A stretch of 64,000 nucleotides of DNA from Closterium sp. NIES-65. Its lineage: Eukaryota > Streptophyta > Zygnematophyceae > Desmidiales > Closteriaceae. Of the stretch, positions 1-11,629 are shown one piece after another. A model generated the notes under the pieces. It made no database searches and was not told the origin of the DNA. It saw only the letters and a list, made by a program, of their open reading frames with translations. Each line of letters starts with the position of its first letter. The stretch's first letter is position 1. The position numbers and the translations under genes were made by a program. Location: assembly GCA_948144175.1 (NCBI GenBank), contig CANXME010002486.1:4092001-4156000 (forward strand). The letters run 5' to 3'.

Positions 1-1350
1 ACGTCCTTGAGGACAGGCAGGAGGAGTTCCAGTGTTTGGCTGCTGCTTCACCTCATCTCGTGTTCGTACTGCTTACCCCTGAGGGAGACCCGGATGCACT
101 TGACATCCCGACTCCGCGCTGTTACGCGGAGGCGATAGAGGGTCCCTACTCCTCTCAGTGGCAGGCAGCTATGGACACAGAGATGGCTTCCTGGAAGTCC
201 ACAGGCACCTACGTTGACGAGGTTCCCCCTCCTGGGGCGAACATCGTCAGTGGCATGTGGATTTTCAGGGTGAAGCGGCCGCCGGGTTCTCCGCCTGTCT
301 TCAAGGCGCGTTACGTGGCTCGTGGCTTCAGATAGCGGCAGGGAGTTGAATACTTTCAGACCTTCTCTCCCACCCCGAAGATGACCACTATTCGGGTACT
401 GCTGCACGTAGCTGCTCACCGTGACTACGAGCTGCACTCTCTTGACTTCAGCACTGCCTTCTTGCAGGGCAGCCTGCACGAGGAGATCTGGATGGGCCGC
501 CCACCTGGCTTCACTGGGTCTTTTCCTCCTGGCACCCAGTGGAGCCTCAGGCAGCCAGTCTACGGTCTCCGCCAGGCACCGCGCGAGTGGCACGACACAC
601 TGAGGACTACACATGCGGCTCTTGGGTTTGCCCCTTCTACTGCCGACCCGTCGCTGTTTCTGCGCACCGACACTTCTTTGCCGCCGTTCTACGCAGGGGC
701 CATGGCTGCACAGGAGCTTTGCTGGCTCACCTACCTGCTGACTGACCTTGGAGAGCCGCCTCGTTCTCCTCCAGTTCTGTACGTAGACAACAAGGCCATG
801 CTGGCCTTGTGTCGAGAGCAGAGACTGGGGCACAGAACAAAGCACATTGCTCTCCGCTACTTCCTTGCTTGTGAGCTACAGCAGCGTGGTCAGTTGCGGC
901 TTGCGTACGTGGCCTCTGAGGCCAACACTGCTGATTTCTTCACCAAGGCACTTGCGCCTTGTGATCATCAGCGCTTCTGTACTCAGCTGGGTCTTGTGCC
1001 TGTCTTGCCTCACTTGCTCACCTCTTGACCTTGCTTGTCCTGTTACATATATATATACCTGCTCTTGCTTGTCTAGCCTTATATATATATGTACTCCTGC
1101 ATGTGATATGGCCCTGTGGCCATGAACTTGTGCTCGGAATGTGTGGTGACTTTGTGATCCACCCTTAGCTTGCTTTGCTTGACTGGTCTTGTGACCCCTT
1201 GTTCTCCCCCACTTTGCCTATGGGGGTGTGTCAGAACATTATAGCTTATATATTTGTGTAGGCTGTAGTGGGGTAGCCCATAAGGGGTACAACCCAATTA
1301 GGGTTAGTACTTGTACCCAACTCTTTCATAGTTCATTCATTCTCGTTTCA
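1..1350 (+). mobile_element. Element A: short-LTR Copia relic, 3' part (runs off the window start)
   Basis: The plus strand encodes the reverse transcriptase start (motif WIFRVKR near 262-282, then ARYVARGF), the palm region with STAFLQGSLHEEIW near 450-490, and the RNase H end (ELCWLTYLLTDLG, LYVDNKAMLALC, ANTADFFTKAL) up to about 1028. A noncoding tail and a 3' LTR follow. This is the Ty1/Copia order, and it matches elements C, F, H, I and J closely. The 5' part lies outside the window. The copy is a fossil, broken in a few places and reduced between reverse transcriptase and RNase H. Its 3' LTR is followed directly by coding sequence of a different Copia lineage (B), which suggests A landed inside B. 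Confidence 0.9.
1229..1350 (+). repeat. 3' LTR of element A, preceded by polypurine tract
   Basis: Starts TGTCAGAACA directly after the purine-rich TATGGGGGTG (1219-1228), the plus-strand priming site, and ends TTTCA. It contains the family core GTAGCCCATAAGGGGTAC. The length of about 122 bp is typical for this family. The right boundary is set by the TG...CA rule, and the left LTR is outside the window. Confidence 0.8.
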
Positions 1351-3145
1351 TAGTTCATTCGAGGAGGATGAGGATTTTCTGGAGCTCGACCTCGACATGC
1401 ATGCCAACTCCGAGCACCGTTGGGATATCTCGACGATGACGGTGAAGGAGGCGTTGGCGAGTTGGAAGGGCCCGGCGGTGAAGGCCGCCATGGAGGAGGA
1501 GATCCACACCCTCATCAACATGGGCACATGGGAGCTGGTCGAACGCCCGCTAGGAGTGAACATCATGAAGAACCGGTGGGTGCTGCCGACGAAGTACCGC
1601 ATCGACGACACCGTCGAGCGCGAGAAGGCAAGGCTGGTCATGAAGGGCTTCACCCAAGTGTATGGCGCCGACTACGACGAGACGTACGCGCCGGTCAGCA
1701 GCCACGTCACGCTGAGGATCTTCCTTAGCATCGTCGCCGTCCTCAACCTCAACCTGATGCAGCTCGACATGAAGAATGCCTTTCTGCAGAGCAAGCTCGA
1801 CTGGGTGCTGTACATGTCCCAGCCGGACTACTTCAACGACGGAAGCGGTCGGGTGTGCAAGCTGATGAAGAGCCTCTACGGGCAGAAGCAGTCGCCTCTG
1901 CTGTTGTACAGGGCTCTCGACGGTGTGCTGCTGGGCGCTGGCTGGAAGAAGAGTCAGGTCGACACGGCGCTCTACTTCAATGTCGGCAAGGATGGCGTGG
2001 CCTGCTGGGTGCTGGTCTACGTCAACGATCTTCTCGCCGCGATCAGCAGCACCGCGATGCTGAAGGAGCTGCTAGAGGCCACCTCCGAGCTGCGCGAGAT
2101 TTCACCGGTGCAGAATTACCTCGGCCTAGAGATCATGCGCGTCAGGCCTGGGAGGAGGTTGTGGCTGCACCAGCAGGGCTACGCCGACAAGCTGCGCAGG
2201 TGCTTCATCGACAAGGAGCCGACCGTACGCACTCCGAAGACGCCGGTCTCGGTCGACGCCTACGCCAAGCTCACCTTCGATGACGAGGAGGCACAGGAGC
2301 GTCAGGAGGAGGAGTACCGGCAGAAGGTCGGCTCGCTGCAGTTCGTGGCGACAATGACGAGGCCGGACATCGCCTTCATCTGCAGCAATTTGGGGAGCGT
2401 CTTCACGGCGAGGAGCGACCAGCACTAGCGCGAGGTCGACCGCTGCCTTGCCTACCTCGCCAACACGCGTGACACCGCCCTGGAGTTTGGCGGTGGACCG
2501 GAGTTGCTGGAGCAGGTCGGCTACGTGGACGCCTACGACGCAGGTGACAAGCAGAACAGGATGAGCACGAGCGGCTACGTGTTTGTCTACGGAGGGGCCG
2601 CAGTCTCCTGGTCAAGCCAGCGCATCAAATGCGCGACGCTGTCGTCGACCGAGTTGGAGTATGTGGCGGCCACTGATGCCAGCAAGGAGGGACGCCGCCT
2701 TCGCTTCCTTGCAGAGTTCCGGCAGCTGAATGCCGGGAAGCCGACCGTCCTTCGGGTGGACAACAAGTCGGCCATCACGGTCGCCGAGGGCATGGGGTTG
2801 ACGGGCAACCTCAAGCACATGGAGCAGCGACAGGCATGGCTGCAGCACATGGTGAAGAGCGGGAAGTTTTCACTAAAGTACATCCCGACCGCTGAGCAGC
2901 CGACCGACTTCCTGACGAAGGCGCGGCACTACCCGGCCTTCAACCGGTGCTCCGTTGCAATCGGCCAAGAACGCCTAGACGATGAGGGCGATGGTGACAA
3001 CACGTGCAGGTGTAGGTTCCATGCCCTCTTGCATGGCTGGTGCGGTGACCGGCGTGCTGTGCGTTGTGTGCACGTCAACGGGCTATTATCTGAGCAGTGC
3101 TGCCGTGTGGGCTGGGGGGGCCCAACCGATAACGCGGCAGGGGAG

Positions 3146-4180
3146 TGTCAACGGGAGTAGTGTTTGGCCCCGTCCTTGCTTGGTCGGAGCCGAGCGCGGG
3201 AGATCGTGGGAGGCCGCGGGGCCGCGGGAGGCCGCGGGGCCGCGGGAGGCCGCGGGAGACCGCAGGGCGGTGGGAGACCGCGGGGCCGCGGGAGACTGTG
3301 GGAGGCCGCGGGGCCGAAAGAGGCCGTGGGAGACCGTGGGGCCACGGGAGGCCGCGGGAGACCGCGGGGCCACAGGAGGCCGCGGGAGGCCGCGGGAGAC
3401 CGCGGGGCCGCGGGAGACCGCGGGGCCGAAAGAGGCCGTGGGAGACCGCGGGGCCGCGGGAGGCCGCGGGAAGCCGCGGGAGATCACGAGGCCGCGGGAG
3501 GCCGCGGGAGGCCGCAGGAGGCCGCGGGGGACCGCGGGGCCGCGGGAGGCCGTGGGGCAAACACGGGACCGCGGAGGCCGCGGGAGACAACCACGGGACC
3601 ACAGGGACTGCGGTGGCCGCGGATGGACGACCGGGGGCCACGGGAGCCGCGGGATACCCGGTCGACCAGGATACCCGGGCGACGTATGCGAAAGTCGCCG
3701 GGGGTGTTTTCCGCGAGGACGACCTCGGGGGTGGTATCCCGAGGTCGACGTGGCTGGTGGGCGCCGTCACGGGTGGAGCGTCTACGCTGGGCATGTGACG
3801 GGGCGTTGGGCGCCAACCAGCTGCACGCATCTGCGAAGTTGGTGCACCATTGTCAGGCGGGTGCAACGGTGTGCAGCCGACTTGCTGCAGCGTTGGCACA
3901 CCGCGGACTTGCAACATTGGCAAGCCGCGACTCTGCTCTGCTGGAGCGCGGTCGATCACGTCGTGCTGGCACGCAGTCGGCCGTGCTGCGCTGACAGTCG
4001 ACCAGCAGCCTTGCTAGGTTTGTTGTAGTCTGTGTTGCCAACGTTGTTGCTATCATTGCCAAATTTCCCTGTGAACCAGCAAGTAGTGCAAGCACAAGTA
4101 AATGACTAAGGAACAAACGTAGAGATCACACAAGCATCCGTGCCTAGCCCATAGTCTAGCTCCCGTTGTAATAGTTATCT
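3146..4180 (+). repeat. Probable 3' LTR of element B, about 1 kb
   Basis: A purine-rich tract (GGCAGGGGAG, 3136-3145) is followed by TGTCAACGGG, a typical plant Copia LTR start, just after the RNase H frame. The right end is placed where gag-like sequence of element C begins (about 4181-4187), so it is approximate. No partner LTR is in the window to confirm it. The interior holds a GC-rich minisatellite and then a moderately GC-rich stretch without credible genes. Confidence 0.45.
3190..3600. repeat. GC-rich minisatellite, units of about 10-14 bp
   Basis: Tandem variants of GGCCGCGGGA and GGCCGCGGGAGACC run for about 400 bp, with occasional longer units carrying GGCCGAAAGAGGCC. All frames on both strands stay open over much of it, giving Arg/Gly- or Pro/Arg-rich translations. 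Those frames are by-products of the repeat and not genes. The array lies inside the probable LTR of element B. Confidence 0.85.
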
Positions 4181-4186
4181 CCACAC

Positions 4187-5260
4187 CAACCACCTGCCGT
4201 TAGCCGAACGCGCTCACTTTGGCCAGCAGAAGACTGCAAAAGCCCTGTATGACGCTGTAGTCACTCGTTACTCCTACCCGGCCACTGCTTCTCTAGGCCG
4301 CCTTCTCCTACCCTACCTGTTCCCCGAACTGTCCGCCTTTGCCACAGTTGTTGACCTCGTCACTCACCTTCGCACTAGTGACGTCCGCTACCGAGTCGCG
4401 CTTCTCACCGAGTTCCTCACCAAGAACCCTCCTCCCACGTACGTCACTCTCTACTTCATAGTCACCCGCCTCCCTGACTCTCTTAGCGCTGTCAAGGACC
4501 TCCTTCTCGCCCTTGACCCCACAGTCCTTACTGTCGACCTGCTCGAGAAGCACCTCCTTGCAGCTGAGACTAGCATAGTCGCTGTAGGCGCTTCCCGTGG
4601 CACTCCTCGCACTCCCTTCTTTGAGGGGTGTTCGCCCTCCCCCCTCTACTCTCAGTCGCCTTTGCTGCAGCTGTTGACTACCTTCGTGCTGAGGAGTTAG
4701 GAGCTGCGTCTGCCCCTAGTGGGAGGCGCCGAAGCGGCAGGGGCAGGGGAGGTAGGGGCGGTGGGGTGGCAGAGGTGGAGGCGGTGGAGGGGGCGGCGGT
4801 GGCGGAGGGAGTGGTGGTGGGGGTGGAGGCGTAGGTGGCGGCGATGGTGGCGGCAGTGGGAGTGGTGGCGGTGGCAGTGGTGGCGGCACTGGAAGTGGAG
4901 GCGGCGGCAGTGGTGGAGGCCGAGGTGCTAACAGCCAGAGGGGAGGCCTTCTCAATAGGCAGAGGCAGCAGCAGCAGCGTTAGCATGAGACTCTTTCGCC
5001 TCAGAAGCTACGTGAGTGGTGTGCTTAGCTTAGGGCGGCTGGGGGTAGTGGTCGCTACCCGTATGTCATTCGCACAGGTGACCGCTCTGGTCAAACATGC
5101 GGGAAGCTTCACAAATAATACCGCTGCTTCTTTTGTCTTGACGACGCCTTCCACTCAGAGTTTCGCGACGCGGCTGAGCTCTCCCGGTGGGCAGAGCTGC
5201 TTAGGTAGGGTGTGGATATCTTTGCTCTTCATTATGATGCTATCCTTGCTGCCATGTATG
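4187..5260 (+). pseudogene. C: gag, Gly-rich tract and Cys-His module
   Basis: The gag fragment (about 4187-4630) matches the family Gag found at 21778 and 29348, including the stretch around THLRTSD and the sequence before EVF/EFC-KNPP. A Gly-codon-rich tract follows (4700-4930), then the motif LSPQKLREW (about 4987-5015), then the family Cys-His module (about 5055-5140) and the sequence ending DAILAAMYAL. It is part of fossil element C. Confidence 0.75.
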
Positions 5261-5389
5261 CTTTGACTTTTAGTGCTGAGGGTGACTGCTACCTGTGTAT
5301 ACCGCCAGACCCAGGTATAGAGGCTGCTGCTCTAGGTGCTAGTGAGTCTGCTGCTCGAGGTACTGGTGAGTCTGCTCTCTCTGGTACTG

Positions 5390-6735
5390 CGTCTGCTGCA
5401 GCCTTGCACACCTTCACGCTTGACTCAGGTGCTTCGCGCTCTTTCTTTCGCAACAGTACCACAGTCACACCGCTCTCTGCACCTGTTGCTGTCTCTCTGG
5501 CTGACCCCTCTGGGGGCCCAGTCCTTGCACGTTCCTCCACTATTCTGCCATGTCCAGCGGTTCCGCCTGGCTCACTGTCAGGTCTTCACCTCCCCTCGTT
5601 CTGTACAAACTTGGTCAGAAACGCTGTCCTTCAGGATGAGTGAGTTGATACCTTCACCCTAGGAGGACAGCGTGTGGTGATCTGTACGTGCTCCCGGACT
5701 AGCAGGCACCTGGACACGTTCACCCGTCGGCCTGGGTCGAGTCTATACACACTGACTACTGCGCCTCCTCATGTAGCTGCTTCTGCGTCTGTGTCAGGTC
5801 AGCTAGCGACCCCCGGCTTGTTTCGCGCCCTGTCGCACCAGATGCTCCTTTGGCACCACCGCCTTGGTCACCCATCAGTGGCACGCCTCTGTGGCATGCA
5901 ATCCTGTCTCCTTGTCTCTGGCCTTCCCAGGTCTCTGCCTCTCCTCCCACCCTCGCCTGCCCCTCCCTGTCTTCCCTGTGTCGAGGGGCTGCAGCGCGCC
6001 GCTCCTCACTCCTCCTCGTTCCCCCCGAAGACTGCTTCCCTGCACACTCTCCACATGGATGTGTGGGGCCCAGCCCGCGTCCATGGACAGGGCTGCGAGT
6101 GCTACTTTATGCTGATTGTCGACGACTGCATGCATTACACCATGGTCTTCCCCTTGCGCGGCAAGGGGGAGGTCCATGATGTTTTGATCCCTTGGATCCG
6201 CGATGTTCATCTTCACCTCCGGTTTGAGATGGACCTTCCCATCCTGCGTCTGCACTCTGACAGAGGTGGTGAGTTTTCCTCAGACCTCTTGCGGGACTTT
6301 TGTCGTTGGGAGGGCATTCTGCAGACGTTCACCTTCCGGCCTCTCCGCAGTAAAATGGGGTTGCTGAGCGCCACATTGGCTTAGTCATGGAGGTCGCTCG
6401 TACCTCCATGATCAATGTGGCTGCCCCCCATTTTCTACGGCCGTTTGTGGTCCGATACGCTGCACATCAGCTCAACCTCTGACCCCATGTCTCCTTGCCG
6501 AAGACCTCACCGACACTGCGTTGGACGAGAGAGGTTGGCGATGCGTTGGTATTCCGGGTCTAAGGATCTCGTGCCTTTTGTCTGCGATACCACCGCGGAC
6601 AAACTCTCCTCCCGCGCCATTCCCTGTGTCTTCCTTGGCTTTCCCCCTGAAAATCCTGGTTGGCAGTTTTACCACCCCACCTTGCGCCGTACCCTGCCCT
6701 CTCAGGACGTCACGTTTGACGAGTCGGCTCCCTTT
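5390..6735 (+). pseudogene. C: aspartic protease, pre-integrase and integrase region
   Basis: The protease site DSGASRSFF lies near 5425-5450. The pre-integrase block with WHHRLGHPS is near 5850-5880, and the catalytic integrase core has MDVWGPA, VDDC.HYT and LHSDRGGEFSSD between about 6050 and 6290. The integrase C-terminal part reads to the edge of element D at 6735. It is fossil coding sequence of element C. Confidence 0.8.
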
Positions 6736-6862
6736 TGTCAGGATGAGAGAAGTGGTTGGACTAGCAACATTGGGAGTACAAGTAGGAAAACCTAGAATAT
6801 TGTACCCCCTAAGGCTAAACCCACTGTAGCCTACAGAATAGTAACATATATGATGTTTGACA
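6736..6862 (-). repeat. 3' LTR of element D
   Basis: On the minus strand it begins TGTCAAACATCATATATG and ends with TGACA. It pairs with 13583-13709 and is 127 bp long. A TATA-like CATATATG lies near its 5' end. Confidence 0.93.
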
Positions 6863-7097
6863 CACCAACATAGGCTAATTGGGGTAGAGCAAGGGGTCAC
6901 AAGACTAGTCAAGAAAGACAAAGCAAGCTCAGGGTGGATCACAACGTCACCACACTCACTGAGCACAAGCAAAGAGCCACAAGGCCAGTTCACATGTAGA
7001 GGCATATATGCAACACAAAACAATACAATGATCTCTGCCTAGCAAAGCAAGCATGCAGATATATATATACATATGTATATATATATATACATATAGA

Positions 7098-8440
7098 TCA
7101 CAGTACAGGCAAAGCCTGCAGCAAGTGAGGAAAGGTGGGCACAAGCCCTAGCATAGTGCAGAAACGTTGATGATCACCAGACTGAAGTGCCTTGGTGAAT
7201 ATATCAGCAGTGTTGGCCCGAGTGGCCACGTAACGCAGACGAAGCTGACCACGCAGCTGCAACTCTCGATCCAGGAAGTAACACAGAGCGATGTGCTTTG
7301 TTCTGTGCTCCAGTCTGTGCTCCTCACACAAGGCAATGGCAGCCTTGTTGTTGACGTACAGCACTGGAGAAGAACGAGGCCGCTCTCCCAGGTCAGTCAG
7401 CAGGTAGGTGAGCCAGCGTAACTCCTGTGCAGCCATGGTTGTGGCGTAGATCTCAGCCTCACAACTGGAGCTGAGAACTGAAGACGAGCGAGTAGAACGC
7501 CAAGAAACTGAACCAGAGCCAAGGCTGAAGGTGTAACCCTGTGACGACCGCTGAGTAGCCTGGTCGTCAACCTAAGAAGCGTCTGAGTGCCCAGTGAGAA
7601 CAACTGAGCTCCTCCCTCCAAGCACGAGCCCCATGCCTGATGTACTGCACAAGTAGCGCAAGACCCTCTTAGCAGCAGCCATGTGCTCCGGTCGGTGCCG
7701 ACCAGGAGCCACGTAGCGAGCCAGAAGGCCAAGAGGGTACGCGAGGTCAGGACGAGTGCAAGTGATCAGGTACATGAGGCAGCCAACTAGCTCTGGGTAA
7801 GGACCACTCGGCTCTACGGACTCGTCCGAAGGTGGAGCTGAGAGCGAGTGACCTGTAGCCAGAGGAGTGGCCTGTGCCGAGGACCAGGTGAAGTCGAAGC
7901 GTTGAAAGACCTGCTACACCATGTGTGACTGAGTCAGTGTGATGGCGCAGCGTGCTCTGTCCCGGGTGATCTGCAAGCCAATGTAGCTGCGCAGCTCACC
8001 CAAATCTGTGCGCGTGTGTCTCTTATGCAGCTCCGACTTCACGTGGGCGAGAGCCTCAGTGTCAGCAGTTGCAAAGACCAAGTTGTCGTAAGTGCCTGTG
8101 GACTTCCAGGATGCCATCTCTTCGTCCATGGCTGTCTGCCACTGAGAGGAGTACTCACCCGCCATCGCCTTAGCGTAAGAGCACGGGGTCGGGATGTTTG
8201 GTGCATCCGGGTCTCCCTCAGGTGCAATCAGCATGGACACGAGATGAGGTACAGCAGCGGCAAAGCACTCAAACTCCTCCTTCCTGTCCTCAAGGACGTC
8301 CGTGCCAAGAGCACACTCACCCCCGACGGACAGAGGACAAACAGACTCAGACTAAGCAACAAGACTCGCGGCGTAGTCTAGACGGCAGTGAGTAGCAAAG
8401 TCGACAAGCTCAGCAACTAAGGCAGACGCAGCAGCTGACT
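7098..8440 (-). pseudogene. D: RNase H and part of reverse transcriptase
   Basis: Minus-strand coding for RNase H (AAQELRWLTYLLTDLGE, LYVNNKAAIALC, ANTADIFTKAL) and the upstream palm/connection region (MYLITCTRPDLAYPL, LGELRSYIGLQITRDRA). It matches the same parts of elements H and I. It belongs to fossil element D and is broken and shortened. Confidence 0.8.
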
Positions 8441-8494
8441 CAAAGGAAGGGTTAGTGACAGCAGTGGCCAGGAGACGCGTGAAAGTGGGACTAG

Positions 8495-8676
8495 TGTCTG
8501 AATGTTATATTTGTTATCTAGCCTGCAGTGGGGTACTCTATAGCGAGTATAACCCCTTAGGGTTTCATATATGTATCCCCTTGCTTGCTAGTACAAACCC
8601 TCTTTGCCTAACTTCTTTCTTGCCTAGCTAGGTTAGTCCTAGCTATGGCTACTACCGTTAACTACCTTATTTCACA
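8495..8676 (+). repeat. Solo LTR inserted in element D, with ACTAG duplications
   Basis: A 182-bp plus-strand segment starting TGTCTGAATG and ending TTTCACA interrupts element D. It is flanked by ACTAG at 8490-8494 and 8677-8681, a perfect 5-bp target duplication. It keeps the family architecture (TG...CA ends, TATA-like ATATTTG, AGTGGGGTA block, downstream hairpin) but is longer and divergent. It is therefore a related LTR family left by recombination between LTRs. Confidence 0.88.
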
Positions 8677-8699
8677 ACTAGCAGCACGACGAGAGTCAG

Positions 8700-9990
8700 A
8701 CTCCGGGTCAGCAACTACAGGAAGAGAGGACGCAGGAGGAGACGGCAGTGGGACACGCTGGGGAGCAATGGAAGGTCGCAAAGGGATATAGTGAGTGCCA
8801 GGGATAGGAGGAGGACGCTCACGTGGAACACGGCGACTAGTGCGGACAGCACAGACAGGCGACGGTGGACGAGACTCAGGCGACGCAGGACGAGACTCAG
8901 GCTCACGACGCTCCGTAAAACTGCTAGTCGGCCCAACGTAAGGAGAAGGACCAGGCAGCGGAGAGGCAGGCTGTAACGTTGACTGCGACTGGACAGGCGG
9001 AAGACACTCTAAAGAGGGAGCAAGACAAGGAGGAGGCGGCTGACCAAGAACCTGATGAAGGAGCAGAACGAAGTACGGCCGCGGCCGCGAAGTGCCCCTT
9101 GAACCAGCAGAGACATCACCAGAGCCCCCAGCAGCATCTCCAACTCCTGTAGCACCACCAGCAGCTCCAGTAGTGCCAACTCCAGTACCCCCAGTAGCAC
9201 CAGCTCCAGCCGCACCATCGGCTCTAGCACCTGTAGGAGGACAGGCGTCAACACCTCCAGCTCCAGCTCCTGCAGCACCACCAGCCCCAGTACCAGTAGC
9301 ACCTCCAGTCCCAGCAGCTCAAGCACCGCCAGCTCCAACTCCAGCACCAGCAGCACCTCCAGCAGCTCCAGCACCAGCAGTACCTCGAGTAGCTCCAGCA
9401 CCAGCAGCACCTCCAGTAGCACCAGCTCCAGCAGCTCCAGCTCCAGCTCCAGCAGAACTTCCAGTCCCAGCAGCTCCAGTACCGCCTGTACGAGCACCTC
9501 CAGGACCAGAGGCTCCAGCACCTCCAGTAGCACCAGGGCCTCCAGCGGGCGGCACTCTAGTGCTAGGAGCGCCGCTCCGAAGGTTGCAGCGCCGAGCGTA
9601 CCACTCACGCAGTCGCTCTGGGGAGGGAGGCTCCGGCCGCGACACAGTACTCGCAGCTCCCCCAGCTCCAACTTCGGCAGAAACCCCAGCTCCAGCAGCC
9701 CCACGCCGGAGGCCGCAACACTGAGAGTACCACTCACGCAGCTGCTGTGAAGAGGGAGCGCCACCAGGCGCAGCAGGGTCAGTCTTAGCTCCCCCAGGCT
9801 CAGCACCCCCAGTCTCAGCACCCCAGGCTCAGCACCCCCAGTCGCAGCACCCTCAGGCTCAGCACCCCCAGTCTCAGCACCCCCAGGCTCAGCACCCCCA
9901 GTCTCAGCACCACCTGACTCAGCACCCCTCGCCTCAGTACCCCTCGCAGGACCAGAGTTGACAGCTACCTCGACAGGCTCGACCGGGTCT
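8700..9990 (-). pseudogene. D: low-complexity linker between integrase and reverse transcriptase
   Basis: Minus-strand Ala/Gly/Thr/Pro-rich coding (repeats such as GAGATGGAAGAG) carrying two copies of the LREWYA motif (about 9586-9625 and 9725-9755) and Ser/Pro/Arg-rich sequence towards the reverse transcriptase. The many long antisense frames here are by-products of the composition. It is part of fossil element D. Confidence 0.7.
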
Positions 9991-11620
9991 ACCTGGGAAA
10001 CACCTGAGGGAGCAGCACCCTGGGGAGGGAGGGGGTCTACCGAAGGGACACCTGGGTTGAGGAAAAGCGGCGGGGGGGGAAGTGGCGCAGTGCGGTAGGG
10101 GTACACACGGTAAAAGGGTATCGACTCGTCAAAAGTGACGTCCTGAGAGGGGAAGACACGGCGCGAGGTGGGGTGGTAAAACTGCCAGCCAGGCGCGTCA
10201 GGGACAAAGCCAAGGAAGACACAGGGAACGGCACGGGAGGAGAGCTTGTCCGCGGACGTATCGCGGACAAAGGCTCGACATCCCCAGACCCGGAACATCG
10301 ACGCATCGCCAACCTCCCCCGTCCAACGCAGTGTGGGCGAGGTCTCCGGAGCAGAGACACGGGGCCAGAGGATGAGCTGATGCGCAGCGTACTGCACTGC
10401 AAACGGCCACAGGAAATGGGGGGCAGCCGCATGGATCATGGAGGTACGAGCGACCTCCATGACGAGACCAATTTGGCGCTCAGCAACCCCATTTTGCTGT
10501 GGAGAGGCCGGAAGCGTGAACATCTGGCGGATGCCATGCTCCGCACAGTAGGCTGCTAAGAGATCGGAGGAAAACTCACCACCCCTGTCAGACTGCAGAC
10601 ACAGGACGGGAAAGTCCAACTGGAACCGCTTGCAGAGCTGGAGACGAGCTGCGCGGATCCAAGGGATCAAAACATCAGGGACCTCACCCTTGGTGCGCAA
10701 GGGGAAGACCGTGGTGTAGCGCGTGTAGTCGTTGACGACAAGCAGGAAGTACCACTCGTGGCCCTGTCCATGGACGCGGGCTAGGCCCCACACGTCCAGG
10801 TGGAGAGTCTGCAAGGGAGCCTCTGTGGGAGGGAACGAGGAGGAGTGAGGAGCGACGCGCTGCCGCCCCTCGACCCAGGGAAGACAGGGAGGCGCAGGCA
10901 AGGGTGGGAGGGGAGGGAGAACCCTGGGAAGACCAGAGACAAGGTACTGGGAGTGCATGCCATGGAGGCGCTGCACTGAGGGGTGACCAAGGCGGTGGTG
11001 CCAGAGGACGGTCTGGTGCAACAGGGTGCGACACGAGCAAAGGGCCGTCAACTGACCTGACGCAGACGCAGACGCAGCTACCCAAGGGGACTCAGTGGTC
11101 AGTGTGTACAAGTCCGACCCCGGCTGCCAAGTGAAGGTAGCCAGGTGGCGACCCGTCCAAGCACACGTACAGTGGGTCACACGCTCATAGGCAGGGGTGA
11201 ACTGGTGAACACCCCCGTCCTGGAGAGCAGAGCCCGCCACCAAGTTCGTAGAGAACGAGGGGAGGTAAATACCCAACAGGGTGCCGGACGGGACCGCAGG
11301 ACAAGGGAGGACAGTGGAGGAGGTTGCAAGGACGGGGCCCTAAGAGGGGTCAGCGAGGGAGAAAGCAACAGGCCGAGCTAGCTGCTCAAGGACAATGCGG
11401 TCACGAAGGAAACAGCGGGAAGCACCCGAGTTCAGTGTGAAGGTGTGCACTGCCTCAGTAGACGCAGTACCAGCAGACGCACGAGTACCTGGAGCAGTAG
11501 ACTCACTAGCACCTAGAGAAGCAGCCTCACCAGGACCTAGGGCAGCAGACGCACTAGCACCTAGAGCGGCAGCCTCACTGGTCCCAATACAAGGGTCGGG
11601 CGGTACACGCAGGTAACAGT
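9990..11620 (-). pseudogene. D: protease, pre-integrase and integrase region
   Basis: Minus-strand stretches encode the protease site (TLNSGASRCFLRD near 11400-11440), the pre-integrase block (WHHRLGHPSVQRL near 10980-11010), the integrase catalytic core (LHLDVWGLARVHGQ, VNDYTRYTTVF, LQSDRGGEFSSDLL, SPQQNGVAERQIG) and the integrase tail (PCVFLGFVPDAPGWQFYHP). The order and spacing match element I. It is fossil coding sequence. Confidence 0.85.
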
Positions 11621-11629
11621 CACCCTCAA

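Larger units (their letters stand above)
1351..4180 (+). mobile_element. Element B: Copia relic of a second lineage (RT, RNase H, probable 3' LTR)
   Basis: Two long plus-strand reading stretches (1397-2428 and 2504 to about 2960) encode a Copia reverse transcriptase (NRWVLPTKYRIDD, ARLVMKGFTQVYGADYDETYAPV, LDMKNAFL, NYLGLEIMR) and RNase H (STSGYVFVYGGAAVSWSS, STELEYVAATDASKE, VDNKSA, PTDFLTKA). The protein differs clearly from the short-LTR family in this window, and codon use is strongly G/C-ending. It is followed by a purine tract and a probable long LTR. The left part is missing because element A adjoins it. It is a fossil with at least one break. The junction with C-type gag near 4181-4187 suggests that B itself sits inside element C. 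Confidence 0.8.

Noticed and set aside
48-845. Long minus-strand frame opposite element A
   Set aside because: Mirror of the Copia RT/RNase H codon pattern; the same antisense frames recur opposite every copy and match no family.
3075-4028. Several long Arg/Gly/Pro-rich frames on both strands
   Set aside because: They come from the GC minisatellite, whose short units avoid stops in all frames.
9092-9724. 210-codon Pro/Ala-rich plus-strand frame
   Set aside because: Antisense of the Gly/Ala linker of element D, purely repeat-driven.
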